Assembly (NCBI RefSeq): GCF_900444995.1
Contig: NZ_UAPQ01000006.1
Span: 1 to 64,000, forward strand
DNA length: 64,000 nt
Direction of reading: 5' to 3'
From: Actinomyces bovis
Lineage (GTDB): Bacteria; Actinomycetota; Actinomycetes; Actinomycetales; Actinomycetaceae
Shown: in pieces, positions 10,840 to 20,137 of the stretch
Layout of the letters: each line of letters begins with the position of its first letter
How positions within the stretch are numbered: the stretch's first letter is position 1
Made by a program: the position numbers and the translations under genes
Notes under the pieces: generated by a model
Databases searched by the model: none
Seen by the model: only the letters and a program-made list of their open reading frames with translations
What the model was told of the DNA's origin: nothing

Positions 10840-11985
10840 ATGACGTACGAGCGGGAAACGGACAAGTTGGACCACGACTATGAGGACCCAAGCGGCACCC
10901 CTGCGCGCACGGGTGCAGGTACTCGCTCCTTCGCTTCTACCGCCCTGCGGGCAGGCGCAGTAGCTGCCGCTATCTCCATGGCAGTCTCCGGCGTCGCCTA
11001 CGCGGCAGCCATTAAGTCAGCTCCGGAGACCCAGGTGGCCTCCTCCGCCGAGGCGGCCCTCAGGCTTCCTGCCATTGGTGAGTCCACTAGCGCGCCGCAG
11101 GCCAAGACCGTCACCTTCACCGTGGTGGTGGACGGACAGAGCCAGGAGGTCTCCTCTGAGGCTGCCACCTGGGGTGGTGCCCTGCTGGAAGCGGGTGTCA
11201 GCGTCAACACCGCCGCAGGTGACCAGGTCGACGTCGAGCTTGATGCCGCCCCCAGCGCAGGCCAGACCGTTACGGTCAACCACGTCACCGTGACCACCGA
11301 CGTCAAGGAGGAGAAGGATCCTCACGGCACGGTGGAAGAGGAGACCGCTGAACTCGACAAGGGCGAGAAGAAGGTCAAAACCGAAGGCAAAGACGGCGTC
11401 GTCCGCACCACCTACACCGTGCGCACTGTAGGTGGCCAGGAGTTGGGCCGCGAGATTGCCTCCCAGGTGGTCGCTTCCACCAAGACCGACGAGGTGGTGC
11501 TCGTAGGCACCCGCGAGAAGAAGGCTGAGAGCAGCAGTTCTAAGTCCCAGTCCAGCAGCGAGCAGAGCGGCTCTGGTTCCTCTGGTAGCTCCAGTTCCTC
11601 GGGCGGCTCTGGCTCATCCGGCGGTTCCGGCTCCGGGAACTCCTCTGCCCCGACGCCCAACTACGCCGCCTCGGGCACCAGCGCGGGCGAAGCTCAGGCC
11701 ACAGCCAAGGCCATGCTGTCCTCCTACGGTTGGGGCGAGAGCGAATTCTCCTGCCTGGTGGCGCTGTGGAACCGAGAGTCCGGCTGGAACTACCGGGCCG
11801 CCAACCCGTACTCCGGCGCCTATGGCATTCCACAGTCACTGCCCGGTTCCAAGATGGCCTCCGCTGGCTCTGACTGGCGGACGAACCCGGCCACCCAGAT
11901 CAAGTGGGGACTGGGTTATATCAAGGGTCGTTACGGTTCTCCCTGCGGGGCTTGGTCCCACTCCCAGTCAACCGGCTGGTACTGA
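10840..11985 (+). CDS. Secreted G5-domain lytic transglycosylase-like protein 2 (mosaic paralogue)
   Basis: The architecture matches the preceding gene: signal/anchor helix (GAVAAAISMAVSGVAYAA), DUF348-like domain, G5 domain, linker and C-terminal lysozyme-like domain (ALWNRESGWN, SGAYGIPQSLPGSKM, RYGSPCGAWSHS). The linker, near residues 228-270, is almost pure Ser/Gly and is a likely flexible, O-mannosylation-prone spacer. The G5 coding DNA (11353-11525) is nearly identical to that of the third paralogue (12602-12774), whereas the catalytic domain resembles the first. The gene is therefore a chimera of its two neighbours. ATG 10840 is preceded by GAAGGAC. A strong hairpin follows the stop. 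Confidence 0.9.
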   Translation: MTYERETDKLDHDYEDPSGTPARTGAGTRSFASTALRAGAVAAAISMAVSGVAYAAAIKSAPETQVASSAEAALRLPAIGESTSAPQAKTVTFTVVVDGQSQEVSSEAATWGGALLEAGVSVNTAAGDQVDVELDAAPSAGQTVTVNHVTVTTDVKEEKDPHGTVEEETAELDKGEKKVKTEGKDGVVRTTYTVRTVGGQELGREIASQVVASTKTDEVVLVGTREKKAESSSSKSQSSSEQSGSGSSGSSSSSGGSGSSGGSGSGNSSAPTPNYAASGTSAGEAQATAKAMLSSYGWGESEFSCLVALWNRESGWNYRAANPYSGAYGIPQSLPGSKMASAGSDWRTNPATQIKWGLGYIKGRYGSPCGAWSHSQSTGWY

Positions 11986-12000
11986 TACCTCAGTCCTATA

Positions 12001-12036
12001 AGCAGGCGCGCGGCTTATCTAAGCTGCGCGCCTGCT
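12001..12036 (+). terminator. Hairpin terminator between muralytic paralogues 2 and 3
   Basis: AGCAGGCGCGCGGCTT (12001-12016) pairs with AAGCTGCGCGCCTGCT (12021-12036), one G-U pair, loop ATCT. It lies 15 nt after the stop codon of the second paralogue. It is not followed by a real T-run. The arrangement suggests the third gene has its own promoter. Confidence 0.65.
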
Positions 12037-12118
12037 CGTGATTTGCGCCCCATGGTGGCGCCAAGGTGACGGCATCCGAGTATCGTCCTGTGTGAATGCT
12101 TTACAGGAAGGGCCTGGA

Positions 12119-13063
12119 ATGACTGACTCCCGCCAGCACAACCAGTCGGCTGCTGAGGCAAGGCATGCCAGCAACGGGCTGCTGCGCGGCAGCATGCTGC
12201 GCGCTGGCGCGGTCGCCGTCGCCGTTGCCATGGCAGTGTCTGGTGCCGCCTACGCGGCCACGCTGCAGGCCCAGTCCCCGGCTCCCGCTGAAGGCACAGC
12301 TGTGGCTGAGCGAGCCGCCCTGCTAGGGATTGGCGAGTCCCCTGCCGGTGCCAACGCTGTGGAGTACACCCTGGTGGTGGATGGTCAAATCCGTTCCGAG
12401 AGCACCACCGCCACCACCTGGGGTGCTGCCCTGCTGGCCGCTGGGGTGGGCGTAAGCACTGCCGACGGCGATACCGTCTCTGAGCCTCTCGACGCTGCCC
12501 CCGCCGCAGGCCAGACCATCACGGTCAACCATGTCACCGTGAGCACCGAGGCCAAGGAGGAGAAGGATCCTCATGGCACGGTGGAGCAGGAAAGCAACCA
12601 ACTCGACAAGGGCGAGAAGAAGGTCAAAACCGAAGGCAAAGACGGCCTTGTCCGCACCACCTACACCGTGCGCACTGTAGGTGGCCAGGAGTTGGGCCGC
12701 GAGATTGCCTCTCAGGTGGTTGCTTCCGCCAAGGTGGATGAGGTGGTGCTCGTAGGCACCCGCGAGAAGAAGGCAGGCTCCACCAGCAGTTCCGGTGCTT
12801 CGGCCGCCGCGGCGCAGGCACCCGCGAACGACGACGGCAGCCTGGATGACGACTTTGCGCGACTCGCCCAATGCGAGTCCGGGGGCAACCCCCGCGCGGT
12901 GAACCCAGCTGGCTACTACGGCCTCTACCAGTTTTCGCTAGCTACCTGGGCCTCCGTGGGCGGTACCGGCAATCCCATCGACGCCAGCCCCGAGGAGCAG
13001 CTCAAGCGGGCCAAGATCCTCCAGGCCCGCTCCGGCTGGGGGCAGTGGGGCTGCAGCCACTGA
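12119..13063 (+). CDS. RpfB-like resuscitation-promoting factor (G5 + Rpf domain)
   Basis: Secreted peptidoglycan hydrolase closest to the RpfB position (Rv1009). A signal/anchor helix (AGAVAVAVAMAVSGAAYAA) is followed by a DUF348-like domain, a G5 domain, a short Ser/Ala linker and a C-terminal Rpf transglycosylase domain. That domain is visible as LAQCESGGNPRAVNPAGYYG, with the conserved Glu of QCESGGN, then YQFSLATW and GWGQWGC. This is the only true Rpf-type catalytic domain in the array; the two upstream paralogues carry a different one. ATG 12119 is chosen for the AGGAAGGG upstream; an upstream GTG-initiated frame to 12038 lacks this. rsmA follows at 89 nt, as in mycobacteria. Confidence 0.92.
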   Translation: MTDSRQHNQSAAEARHASNGLLRGSMLRAGAVAVAVAMAVSGAAYAATLQAQSPAPAEGTAVAERAALLGIGESPAGANAVEYTLVVDGQIRSESTTATTWGAALLAAGVGVSTADGDTVSEPLDAAPAAGQTITVNHVTVSTEAKEEKDPHGTVEQESNQLDKGEKKVKTEGKDGLVRTTYTVRTVGGQELGREIASQVVASAKVDEVVLVGTREKKAGSTSSSGASAAAAQAPANDDGSLDDDFARLAQCESGGNPRAVNPAGYYGLYQFSLATWASVGGTGNPIDASPEEQLKRAKILQARSGWGQWGCSH

Positions 13064-13151
13064 GTTGGCCTTAGCTGAGCCTGCCACTGCTACCTAGGGC
13101 TTGCGCCTGTGGTGCCAGGTTCTTGTCAGCACCTCCCGTTACGCTTTCACC

Positions 13152-14126
13152 ATGCCCGACAGTCAGACCTGCGCCAGCTTGGACGCCACTCCCTCCGGCC
13201 TGCTGGGGCCCGCAGACGTCCGGGCGCTGTCCACCGCCTTGGGTATTCGCCCCACCAAGACCCTCGGGCAGAACTTTGTGCATGACGCGGGAACGGTGCG
13301 CCGCATTGTGCGCAGCGCGGGGGTTACCGCGCAGGACACAGTCCTGGAGATCGGCCCGGGCTTGGGCTCCTTGACCCTCGCCCTGCTAGAGACCGGCGCC
13401 CGAGTGGTCGCCGTCGAGATTGACCCACCGCTGGCCCGGGCACTGCCGGTGACCGTGGCGGAGCGCATGCCCCCGGCGGCTGATCGCCTGCGCGTGCTCC
13501 CGGCTGACGCCATGACCATCACCAGTCTTGCCGCCCTGGAACTTCCCGCAGACTGGGAGGCCCCTACCCGGCTGGTGGCTAACCTGCCATACAACGTGGC
13601 GGTGCCCGTGCTGCTGACCTTGCTGGCGGCGCTGCCTAGCCTGCGCACGGTAACCGTGATGGTTCAGGCTGAGGTCGCTGACCGCTTGGCCGCTGGGCCG
13701 GGCAGTCGCACCTACGGCGTGCCCTCTGTCAAAGCTGCCTGGTATGCCGCAGCCCGACGCACTATCACCATTGGCCGTACGGTCTTTTGGCCCGTGCCAA
13801 ATGTGGATTCTGCCCTGGTGGAGTTAGTACGCCGTGAGCCCCCAAACACCAGTGCTAGCCGGGAGCAGGTTTTCGCCGTCGTGGACGCCGCCTTTGCGCA
13901 ACGCCGCAAGACCCTGCGCAAAGCCCTGGCGACCTTGGCTGGAAGCGCCGATCAAGCTGAGGCCGCTCTGCGTGCTGCCAGGGTGGATCCCAGTGCTCGC
14001 GGGGAGACCTTGGAGGTGGGGGCGTTCGCGGCTATTGCTGAGGCCCTGGTAGCCGCCGGGGCCCTGTCGGCGTCGCCGCCTGCTGCCGAGTCTGCCCGCC
14101 CCGATCAGGAGGAAACTCAGCTATGA
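13152..14126 (+). CDS. rsmA: 16S rRNA (adenine-1518/1519 N6)-dimethyltransferase
   Basis: KsgA-type enzyme that dimethylates two adjacent adenines in the 3' terminal hairpin of 16S rRNA, SAM-dependent. Motifs: TLGQNFVHD, the SAM-binding loop [17 protein letters not shown], the catalytic [38 protein letters not shown] and [12 protein letters not shown]. At 324 aa it is slightly longer than average, with a Pro/Ala-rich tail. The ATG at 13152 is the best start, since upstream codons read through non-conserved sequence; the ribosome site is weak. The stop overlaps the ispE start as ATGA, so the two are translationally coupled. Confidence 0.96.
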   Translation: MPDSQTCASLDATPSGLLGPADVRALSTALGIRPTKTLGQNFVHDAGTVRRIVRSAGVTAQDTVLEIGPGLGSLTLALLETGARVVAVEIDPPLARALPVTVAERMPPAADRLRVLPADAMTITSLAALELPADWEAPTRLVANLPYNVAVPVLLTLLAALPSLRTVTVMVQAEVADRLAAGPGSRTYGVPSVKAAWYAAARRTITIGRTVFWPVPNVDSALVELVRREPPNTSASREQVFAVVDAAFAQRRKTLRKALATLAGSADQAEAALRAARVDPSARGETLEVGAFAAIAEALVAAGALSASPPAAESARPDQEETQL

Positions 14127-15109
14127 GCCACCTGTGTGTCGTCCCTGCCGACTCTGGTTCCCCGGAGCGCCGCGGCTCACTGACTTCAGTGCGAGTTGAG
14201 GCGCCGGGCAAGGTCAACCTATACCTGTCCTGTGGTGCTCCCGCCCCCGACGGCTACCACCCCCTAATCACCGTCTTCCAAGCCGTGCGCTTGATTGAGC
14301 GCGTCACCGCCCGGAGGCAGAGCGCCGACGCCGTCGGTCAGATCACCCTGAGCCTGGAAGAGCCAGATCCTCGCGTCCCCCTGGACGCTAGCAATCTGGC
14401 AGTGCGCGCCGCCGCCCTGCTAGCCAAGCATGCGGGCGTCTCGGAAGGCGTGGATCTGCTGCTGCGCAAGCGCGTCCCAGTGGCCGGGGGCATGGCGGGT
14501 GGTTCTGCGGATGCTGCCGCCACCCTGCTGGCCTGTAACGCCTTGTGGGGCACCGGCTTGGACTCGGAGGAGCTGATTGGTTTGGCGGCCCGGCTGGGAG
14601 CCGATGTGCCCTTCCCCCTGGCTGGTTTTACCGCCCTGGGGCATGGGCGGGGGGATCAACTCAGCCCCCTCATGGCTAAAGGCCGCTTCACCTGGGTTTT
14701 CGCCCTGGCTAAGTGGGGCCTGTCCACCCCGGACGTTTTCAAGCGCTTCGACAAGCTGTTGGCGGCAGGCGAGCTCCCCGGCCGCACCGGCGCTAGCGAG
14801 CCCGCTCCCGTGCCCGAGTCTTTGACCGCTGCACTGCGCACGGGGGACGTGGAGGCGCTGGCCGCCGGTCTGCACAACGACCTGCAGCCCGCCGCCCTCT
14901 CCCTGCGCCCCGAGCTGGAGAGCATCATCGCCACAGCGGAAGCTGCCGGGGCCCTGCGGGCCATCGTCTCCGGCTCCGGCCCCACCATCGCGGCCCTAGT
15001 ACCAGACTCCGGCGCGGCCACCGTGGCTCGGGCTCTGGAAACCCTGCCCATGGTTGCTGGCACCGTGCGGGCAGACGCGCCGGTGGCCGGTGCCCGGGTG
15101 GTGCGCTGA
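14123..15109 (+). CDS. ispE: 4-diphosphocytidyl-2-C-methyl-D-erythritol kinase
   Basis: GHMP kinase of the non-mevalonate isoprenoid pathway, phosphorylating CDP-methylerythritol at the 2-hydroxyl. The substrate-binding N-terminus ([14 protein letters not shown]) and the ATP loop [20 protein letters not shown] are both intact, as is the C-terminal [24 protein letters not shown] stands 10 nt before the ATG. The first 24 residues are a nonconserved extension before the core. The gene overlaps rsmA upstream by 4 nt and the ABC-F gene downstream by 1 nt, giving a three-gene operon. Confidence 0.96.
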   Translation: MSHLCVVPADSGSPERRGSLTSVRVEAPGKVNLYLSCGAPAPDGYHPLITVFQAVRLIERVTARRQSADAVGQITLSLEEPDPRVPLDASNLAVRAAALLAKHAGVSEGVDLLLRKRVPVAGGMAGGSADAAATLLACNALWGTGLDSEELIGLAARLGADVPFPLAGFTALGHGRGDQLSPLMAKGRFTWVFALAKWGLSTPDVFKRFDKLLAAGELPGRTGASEPAPVPESLTAALRTGDVEALAAGLHNDLQPAALSLRPELESIIATAEAAGALRAIVSGSGPTIAALVPDSGAATVARALETLPMVAGTVRADAPVAGARVVR

Positions 15110-17010
15110 TGGCACATCTCCTAGGCGTGGAGAACCTGCGCCTGATGGTCGGTTCCAGGATTCTCCTAGATGACGTCACCCTGGGGATCGAGGACGGCAC
15201 CCGCGTGGGTGTGCTGGGCCCAAATGGTGCCGGAAAATCCACCTTCCTGTGCACCCTGGCGGGCCTGCGTGAGGCCGAGGGGGGTCGGGTTACCCGGGCG
15301 CGCGGCACTCAGGTAGTCATGTTGACCCAAGCTGATGACTTCAACCCCGGCGACACCGTGCTGCAGACCGTGCATCCAGACCTCCCCGAACACGTCTGGG
15401 CCTCTGACCCGGCCGTGCGGGATATTCACGCTGGCCTGCTAGCCGACGTGCCCCTAGACGCCGACGTCGTCACCCTGTCTGGCGGGCAACGGCGCCGCGT
15501 GGCCTTAGCGGCTGTGCTCACCTCCAGCGCAGCCGTGGTGGTGCTAGATGAGCCCACCAACCATCTGGACGTTGAGGGCGTTGACTGGTTGGCCCGGCAC
15601 CTACGCCGTCGTTTCCTGGGGGCTGGAGGTCGCGACCAAGGGGCGCTGGTGGTGGTCACCCACGATCGCTGGTTCCTGGACGCCATCTGCACCAATATTT
15701 GGGAGCTTGTGCCCGGGGTTGACCCGGGCGGTGGTCGCCCGCAGGTGCCCGGCAGGATCGAAACCTACGACGGCGGCTACGCGGCCTATGTGCTGGCGCG
15801 GGCTGAGCGTGCGCGCCAGGCCGCAGTAGAGGCCCAAAAGCGAGAGAATCTGCTGCGCAAGGAACTGGCCTGGCTGCGGCGCGGTGCTCCCGCCCGGACC
15901 TCCAAGCCCCGCTTCCGCATAGACGCTGCCGAGGCCCTCATCGCCGATGTGCCGCCGCCGCGTGACTCGGTGGAACTGACGGCCATGGCTACTGCCCGGC
16001 TGGGTAAGAAGGTCATTGACTTGGAGGAGGTCTCAGTCGCCTACCCCCTGCCGGGGCTAGGTGCGGAGGCTGCGCGGCGGGAGGTGCTGCGTCAGGTCAC
16101 TTGGCGACTGGCTCCCGGTGAGCGCGTTGGCATCGTGGGGGTGAACGGTGCCGGCAAGACCACCTTGCTGCGTCTGCTGGAGGGCACTCAGGAGCCCACC
16201 GGTGGCCGCGTGGTGCGCGGCAAAACCGTCAAGGTGGCCGCCCTGTCCCAGTCCACCCATGAGTTGGATGCGCTGTCTCAAGAACGGGTGGTTGACGCCG
16301 TCGCAATGGTGGGGGAGCACGTCACCGTGGGCGGCAAGGAACTCAGCGCCTCCCAGCTGGTGGAGCGCCTGGGCTTTACCCGCCAGCGCGCCTGGACCCG
16401 GGTGGGGGAGGTCTCTGGAGGGGAACGGCGTCGCCTACAGCTATTGCGTCTGCTTATGACTGAGCCCAATGTGCTGCTGCTGGATGAACCTACTAACGAC
16501 CTGGACACCGACACTCTGGCGGCGATGGAGGATATTTTGGACTCTTTCCCCGGCACGCTCGTGGTGGTCTCCCACGACCGCTACCTGTTGGAGCGAGTTA
16601 CCGATCATCAGGTAGCGCTGCTGGGTGATGGCACGGTGCGTAACCTGCCCGGTGGGGTAGAGCAGTACCTGGAGTTGCGCCGCGCGGCGCTTGACGAGGC
16701 TACGGCGGAAGCCTCCGGCAAAGCGGAACAGAGCGCCGGGGGAGCTGTGGTTGAGGGAGATGGCGCCGCGGCTGGGCTGAGCGGCGCACAGCGGCGTGAG
16801 GCGACCAAGAACGTGGCCCGGATCGAGCGAAAACTAGAGCGGGCGGACGCGCGGATTGAACAGATCCACGCGCGTATGGAAGCGGTCTCAGCTGACCCCC
16901 ACAAGGTCAGTGAGCTGGTTGAACTCGGCCGGGAACTGGCGGCAGCGCAATCGGAGCGAGACGCACTTGAAGACGAATGGTTGTCGGCAGCGGAGCTACT
17001 CGACGCCTAG
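15109..17010 (+). CDS. ABC-F family ATPase (ribosome-associated, Uup/EttA type)
   Basis: Soluble protein with two fused ABC domains and no membrane segments, as in translation-factor ABC-F proteins. First domain: Walker A GPNGAGKST near residue 37, signature LSGGQRRRVALA, Walker B VVLDEPTNHLDV. Second domain: Walker A GVNGAGKTT near residue 345, signature VSGGERRRLQL, Walker B LLLDEPTNDLDT. The linker of about 80 residues is rich in Lys/Arg. The C-terminus (about residues 565-633) is a charged coiled coil, a feature of Uup-like members. It is 633 aa, overlaps ispE by one base and ends the rsmA-ispE operon. Whether it confers antibiotic protection or has a housekeeping role cannot be told. Confidence 0.93.
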   Translation: MAHLLGVENLRLMVGSRILLDDVTLGIEDGTRVGVLGPNGAGKSTFLCTLAGLREAEGGRVTRARGTQVVMLTQADDFNPGDTVLQTVHPDLPEHVWASDPAVRDIHAGLLADVPLDADVVTLSGGQRRRVALAAVLTSSAAVVVLDEPTNHLDVEGVDWLARHLRRRFLGAGGRDQGALVVVTHDRWFLDAICTNIWELVPGVDPGGGRPQVPGRIETYDGGYAAYVLARAERARQAAVEAQKRENLLRKELAWLRRGAPARTSKPRFRIDAAEALIADVPPPRDSVELTAMATARLGKKVIDLEEVSVAYPLPGLGAEAARREVLRQVTWRLAPGERVGIVGVNGAGKTTLLRLLEGTQEPTGGRVVRGKTVKVAALSQSTHELDALSQERVVDAVAMVGEHVTVGGKELSASQLVERLGFTRQRAWTRVGEVSGGERRRLQLLRLLMTEPNVLLLDEPTNDLDTDTLAAMEDILDSFPGTLVVVSHDRYLLERVTDHQVALLGDGTVRNLPGGVEQYLELRRAALDEATAEASGKAEQSAGGAVVEGDGAAAGLSGAQRREATKNVARIERKLERADARIEQIHARMEAVSADPHKVSELVELGRELAAAQSERDALEDEWLSAAELLDA

Positions 17011-17212
17011 ACTTATACGGCGCTAAATAACACCCATGTGTGATTGCGGCTGGCGTGTGGGTTCCCACGGGTGCCGCACGCTTCCGCAGGGCTTGACCAG
17101 TCTCCGCATGAGTCCCGCACGGGCCCTAAATAGGGCTTGGTTAGTGGGGTACGTTTCAATCGCTTCATCTTCCGACTCCCGCGTTATCGCGGGGAATCCA
17201 AGGAGTATTTGG
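17011..17212 (+). promoter_or_regulatory. Leader region before the kinase/FHA locus
   Basis: About 200 nt without a gene. It holds two small hairpins: GCCCTAAATAGGGC at 17123-17136 and CCCGCG-TTAT-CGCGGG at 17178-17193. The second ends 6 nt before the AAGGAG ribosome site at 17200-17205 and could mask or present it. No clear -35/-10 pair is assigned. Confidence 0.4.
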
Positions 17213-17698
17213 ATGTCTGAACGTCTTACTGCTGGCACCGCTGTCCAGTGGGCTGAGGGCAGCTGGACCGCTGTCGTCACCCCCAACGGTCTCATGCTCC
17301 TTCCCCCAGAGGTCTCTGACGAGCTTGTCAACCGGGTTTGGAGGCTCCTCCGTTCCGGTAGCGCCACCATGACCGATGTGCTCGACGAGCTGCTCGTGGC
17401 TCAGGGTGGCCGCATCGCCTCCATCCCGGACTTCGCTCTGCTGCTGCTGAGCGACAACGGCGATGTGCACCTGGCTCTGCGTGGCGTGCCGGCCCTTGAG
17501 GTCGACGGCGAGATCGTTGACGCTCGCGCCGTGTCCACCTGGTGCGAGACCGTGCTCCCCGCTCCCTCTTCAGTGCAGGTGCGCGTCCACGAGGCCCCCG
17601 GCGCCCGCATGCGCCCGGTGGTCGACGGTGTCGTCGCCGCCTCGGTTGTGCGCCTGGGCGACCAGCGCACCGCCGCTGTGGCCGTGGACGAGGTCTGA
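17213..17698 (+). CDS. Stand-alone copy of the N-terminal domain of the adjacent FHA protein
   Basis: Function not recognised. The 161-aa soluble protein aligns from end to end with residues 1-150 of the FHA protein encoded immediately downstream. Shared elements include AVQW, a GSW.AVVTP core, MLLPP, FA.LL, VRG.P, TW.ET and the conserved end RPVVDGVVA. There is no membrane segment or signal peptide, so it is probably cytoplasmic. ATG 17213 is chosen for AAGGAG 7 nt upstream; the longer frame starting at 17036 has no such site. It is separated from the larger copy by 195 nt, with its own leader. A partner or competitor role toward the FHA protein is inference. Confidence 0.85.
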   Translation: MSERLTAGTAVQWAEGSWTAVVTPNGLMLLPPEVSDELVNRVWRLLRSGSATMTDVLDELLVAQGGRIASIPDFALLLLSDNGDVHLALRGVPALEVDGEIVDARAVSTWCETVLPAPSSVQVRVHEAPGARMRPVVDGVVAASVVRLGDQRTAAVAVDEV

Positions 17699-17893
17699 GA
17701 GCAATACGTTAAAACCCGCAGGACCGGTCGGTCACGCGGAGGCTAGCCTGGGCAGAATCGCACAAGAAATCATGGCGATTACGAGCCCAATCCGACGCTA
17801 GTTCTCAATGTGTTGGCCGACTGGTTCTGCGGTAGTGTGGTCAGGATTCATTAGGACTGACCGGATGTTGTCCAGTTGTTGAAGGAGTACCGG

Positions 17894-20137
17894 ATGTCTA
17901 CAGGTCTGACCTCTGCTGGCGCCGTCCAGTGGGTCGGTGGTAGCTGGGTGGCTGTGGTCACCCCCCGTGGTGTGATGCTGCTGCCACCAACCGCAGACGA
18001 TGCCGTAGTCACCGACCTGTGGGAGCTGCTGCGGGCTGAGGGCACCTCAATGGTGGACCTGATGGACGCCCTGCTCAGCAGCTCAGGTGGTCACATTGGT
18101 TCCCTGCCCGAGTTTGCAGCCGTCTTGTCGGGCGAGGCTGAGGTCATGCACGTCATGGTGCGTGGCCGCCCGGTGATCTTTGTTGACGGCACGAAGCTGA
18201 ACTGCGACGGCGTCGAGACCTGGTACGAGACCACCCTTGAATCGGGCCAGGACATCCGGGTGATCGCTCCTGAGGAGCTGCACGGACGCACCCGCCCCGT
18301 CGTCGACGCGATCGTCTCCGCCGCTGCCCTGTTGCTGGGTGGTGGGAAGATCGACGACGGCATCATCCCCAAGGCACCAGAGCCAGTGGCGTTGGCCGCT
18401 GAGGCTAAGGAGTCTGCCGAGGCGGAACACGTCGAGGTGGCTGACAAGGCTGGCGCTGCGGAGCCGCTGGCGAAGGACGAGTTCCTTGACGCTCCGGTGC
18501 CCGCCCCGGCACTGGTGGAGGAGCACGTGCCGGTCGCTGATGAGACCATCATGGCGCCCCAGATCAGCCTCGACGAAGAACCTGAGGCCACCGAGGTGGC
18601 CGAGGAGACCAGCGCAGTCTCCGCTCACAGCGCTGCCGACGTTGAGCCCGTCGAGGCTGCCCTCTCCGGTGAGCAGATTGACGAGGTTGACGAGCTGAGC
18701 GCGCGGGCCGCTGATGCTGAGCAGAGCGCAGCTGAGGCCGAGGCTTCCGCCGAGTCCAGCCCCTCCGCCGAGTCCCCCAAGTCCGCTGCCTCTGCCGATG
18801 AGGCAGCGGTGTCCGCCCACTCCGCTGACGAAGCTGAGGACAAGGCGGAGGAGACTGACGAGGCTGACAAGCCTGAGGTGGCTTCCCCCGCCGACGCTCA
18901 GGCTCCTGCAGCGGACGAGCCGGAGGACCAGGTAGAAGCCCCCAAGGCTGATGCTGACGAGGCCGACCGGGCTGAAGACCTTGCTGCAGTTGAGACCCCT
19001 GAGGTTGACGCCGTTGTTGCAGAGGCAGTTGAGACTGACAAGCCCACCCGTGGCCGGGGTCGCTTTGGCAAGCGCGTGAAGGCTGCCGCCGCTGCAGCCG
19101 CCGCCCTCGTCGCGCATGAGTCCGCAGAGGCCGAGGCAGCAGAGGAGGCTGAGGACCTCGCCGAGTTTGCCGCGGGCAAGGATGAGGCGGAGGCTCCCGC
19201 CGCCAAAGCGGAAGAGACCCAGGCTGACGCCGAGCATGACGCTGAGGAGTCCGACGCCGTCGAGGCCGCTGAGCCCACGGAGGCAGAGGCATCTGCGGAG
19301 GCCGTCGAGGACGAGCCTGCCGCCGAGCTGGCCGAGGAGGCTGCTGCCTTCTCCAAGGACCAGACCCCCAACGCGCAGTTCCCCGACGAAGAGATCGAGT
19401 ACGAGTTCGAACTCGAACCCGGCATGAACGTCGTGGACGACTTTGATGAGGGTGAGGTGCGCGTCGTCACCCCCACCGCCCCGGCAGCCCAAGCTGAGGA
19501 ACCTCAGGACGAGGAATCCGAGGAGCCCCAGGCAGCTGACGAGGACAGCGAGGCCGTCTCCTCCACAATCATTTCCCACACGGTGGACCAGGACCTCCCG
19601 CAGGCCCTGCTCGCGGAGCTCGACGCCGAGTTCGGCGTTGACCTGGGTGCCCCCAGCACTGACGAGCTCTACGAAGACCGCTACGTGCTGGCTTGCCCCT
19701 GCCCCAAGGGCCACGCCAACCCCACAAGCCGCAGCAAGTGCCGCGTCTGTGGTGAGGACCTAGTCCTACCCGCACAGCGCATGGTCTGCCCCGCCCTGGG
19801 CACCGTCACCATGTCCTCCGGTGAGGTCATCTCCCTGGACCGTGACCTGGTGGTCGGCCGCCAGCCTGACGTGACCTCCTTCGCGATGGGCGACGTGCCG
19901 CCGCTCGCCGTCGTGGTGCCCAGCCCGGAGCGCCTCATCTCCCGCAACCACGTGCACATCATGCTCGAGGAGTGGGCGGTGCTGGTCGAGGACCTGGCCA
20001 CCCGCAACGGCACCATCCTGTGTCGCGACGGCGAAGACCCGGTGCGCATGGCTCCTGGCACCTCAGTGCTGATCCGCAACGGTGACGAGCTTGTGCTTGG
20101 CGACGGTCAATCCTTGGTCTTCGAGGATCTTCCGTGA
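17894..20137 (+). CDS. FHA-domain protein with duplicated N-terminal domain, acidic linker and zinc ribbon
   Basis: Four-part protein of 747 aa. Residues 1-150 are the same unnamed domain as the upstream gene. Residues from about 165 to 560 form an Ala/Glu/Asp-rich, strongly acidic, low-complexity linker, broken by one basic patch (RGRGRFGKRVKAAAA near residue 390). A zinc ribbon follows near residues 600-622 (CPCPKGH ... CRVCG). An FHA phosphothreonine-binding domain occupies about 650-745, with VVGRQPD, LISRNHVHI and TRNGT. ATG 17894 is chosen for the GAAGGAG upstream. The stop overlaps the kinase start (GTGA), so reader and kinase are translationally coupled. Location is cytoplasmic. It is likely a phospho-dependent scaffold for the kinase (inference). 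Confidence 0.88.
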   Translation: MSTGLTSAGAVQWVGGSWVAVVTPRGVMLLPPTADDAVVTDLWELLRAEGTSMVDLMDALLSSSGGHIGSLPEFAAVLSGEAEVMHVMVRGRPVIFVDGTKLNCDGVETWYETTLESGQDIRVIAPEELHGRTRPVVDAIVSAAALLLGGGKIDDGIIPKAPEPVALAAEAKESAEAEHVEVADKAGAAEPLAKDEFLDAPVPAPALVEEHVPVADETIMAPQISLDEEPEATEVAEETSAVSAHSAADVEPVEAALSGEQIDEVDELSARAADAEQSAAEAEASAESSPSAESPKSAASADEAAVSAHSADEAEDKAEETDEADKPEVASPADAQAPAADEPEDQVEAPKADADEADRAEDLAAVETPEVDAVVAEAVETDKPTRGRGRFGKRVKAAAAAAAALVAHESAEAEAAEEAEDLAEFAAGKDEAEAPAAKAEETQADAEHDAEESDAVEAAEPTEAEASAEAVEDEPAAELAEEAAAFSKDQTPNAQFPDEEIEYEFELEPGMNVVDDFDEGEVRVVTPTAPAAQAEEPQDEESEEPQAADEDSEAVSSTIISHTVDQDLPQALLAELDAEFGVDLGAPSTDELYEDRYVLACPCPKGHANPTSRSKCRVCGEDLVLPAQRMVCPALGTVTMSSGEVISLDRDLVVGRQPDVTSFAMGDVPPLAVVVPSPERLISRNHVHIMLEEWAVLVEDLATRNGTILCRDGEDPVRMAPGTSVLIRNGDELVLGDGQSLVFEDLP

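Noticed and set aside
18083-19714. 543-aa antisense frame within the FHA gene
   Set aside because: Created by the Glu/Ala codon bias of the acidic linker on the other strand; Leu/Gly-rich with no motif.
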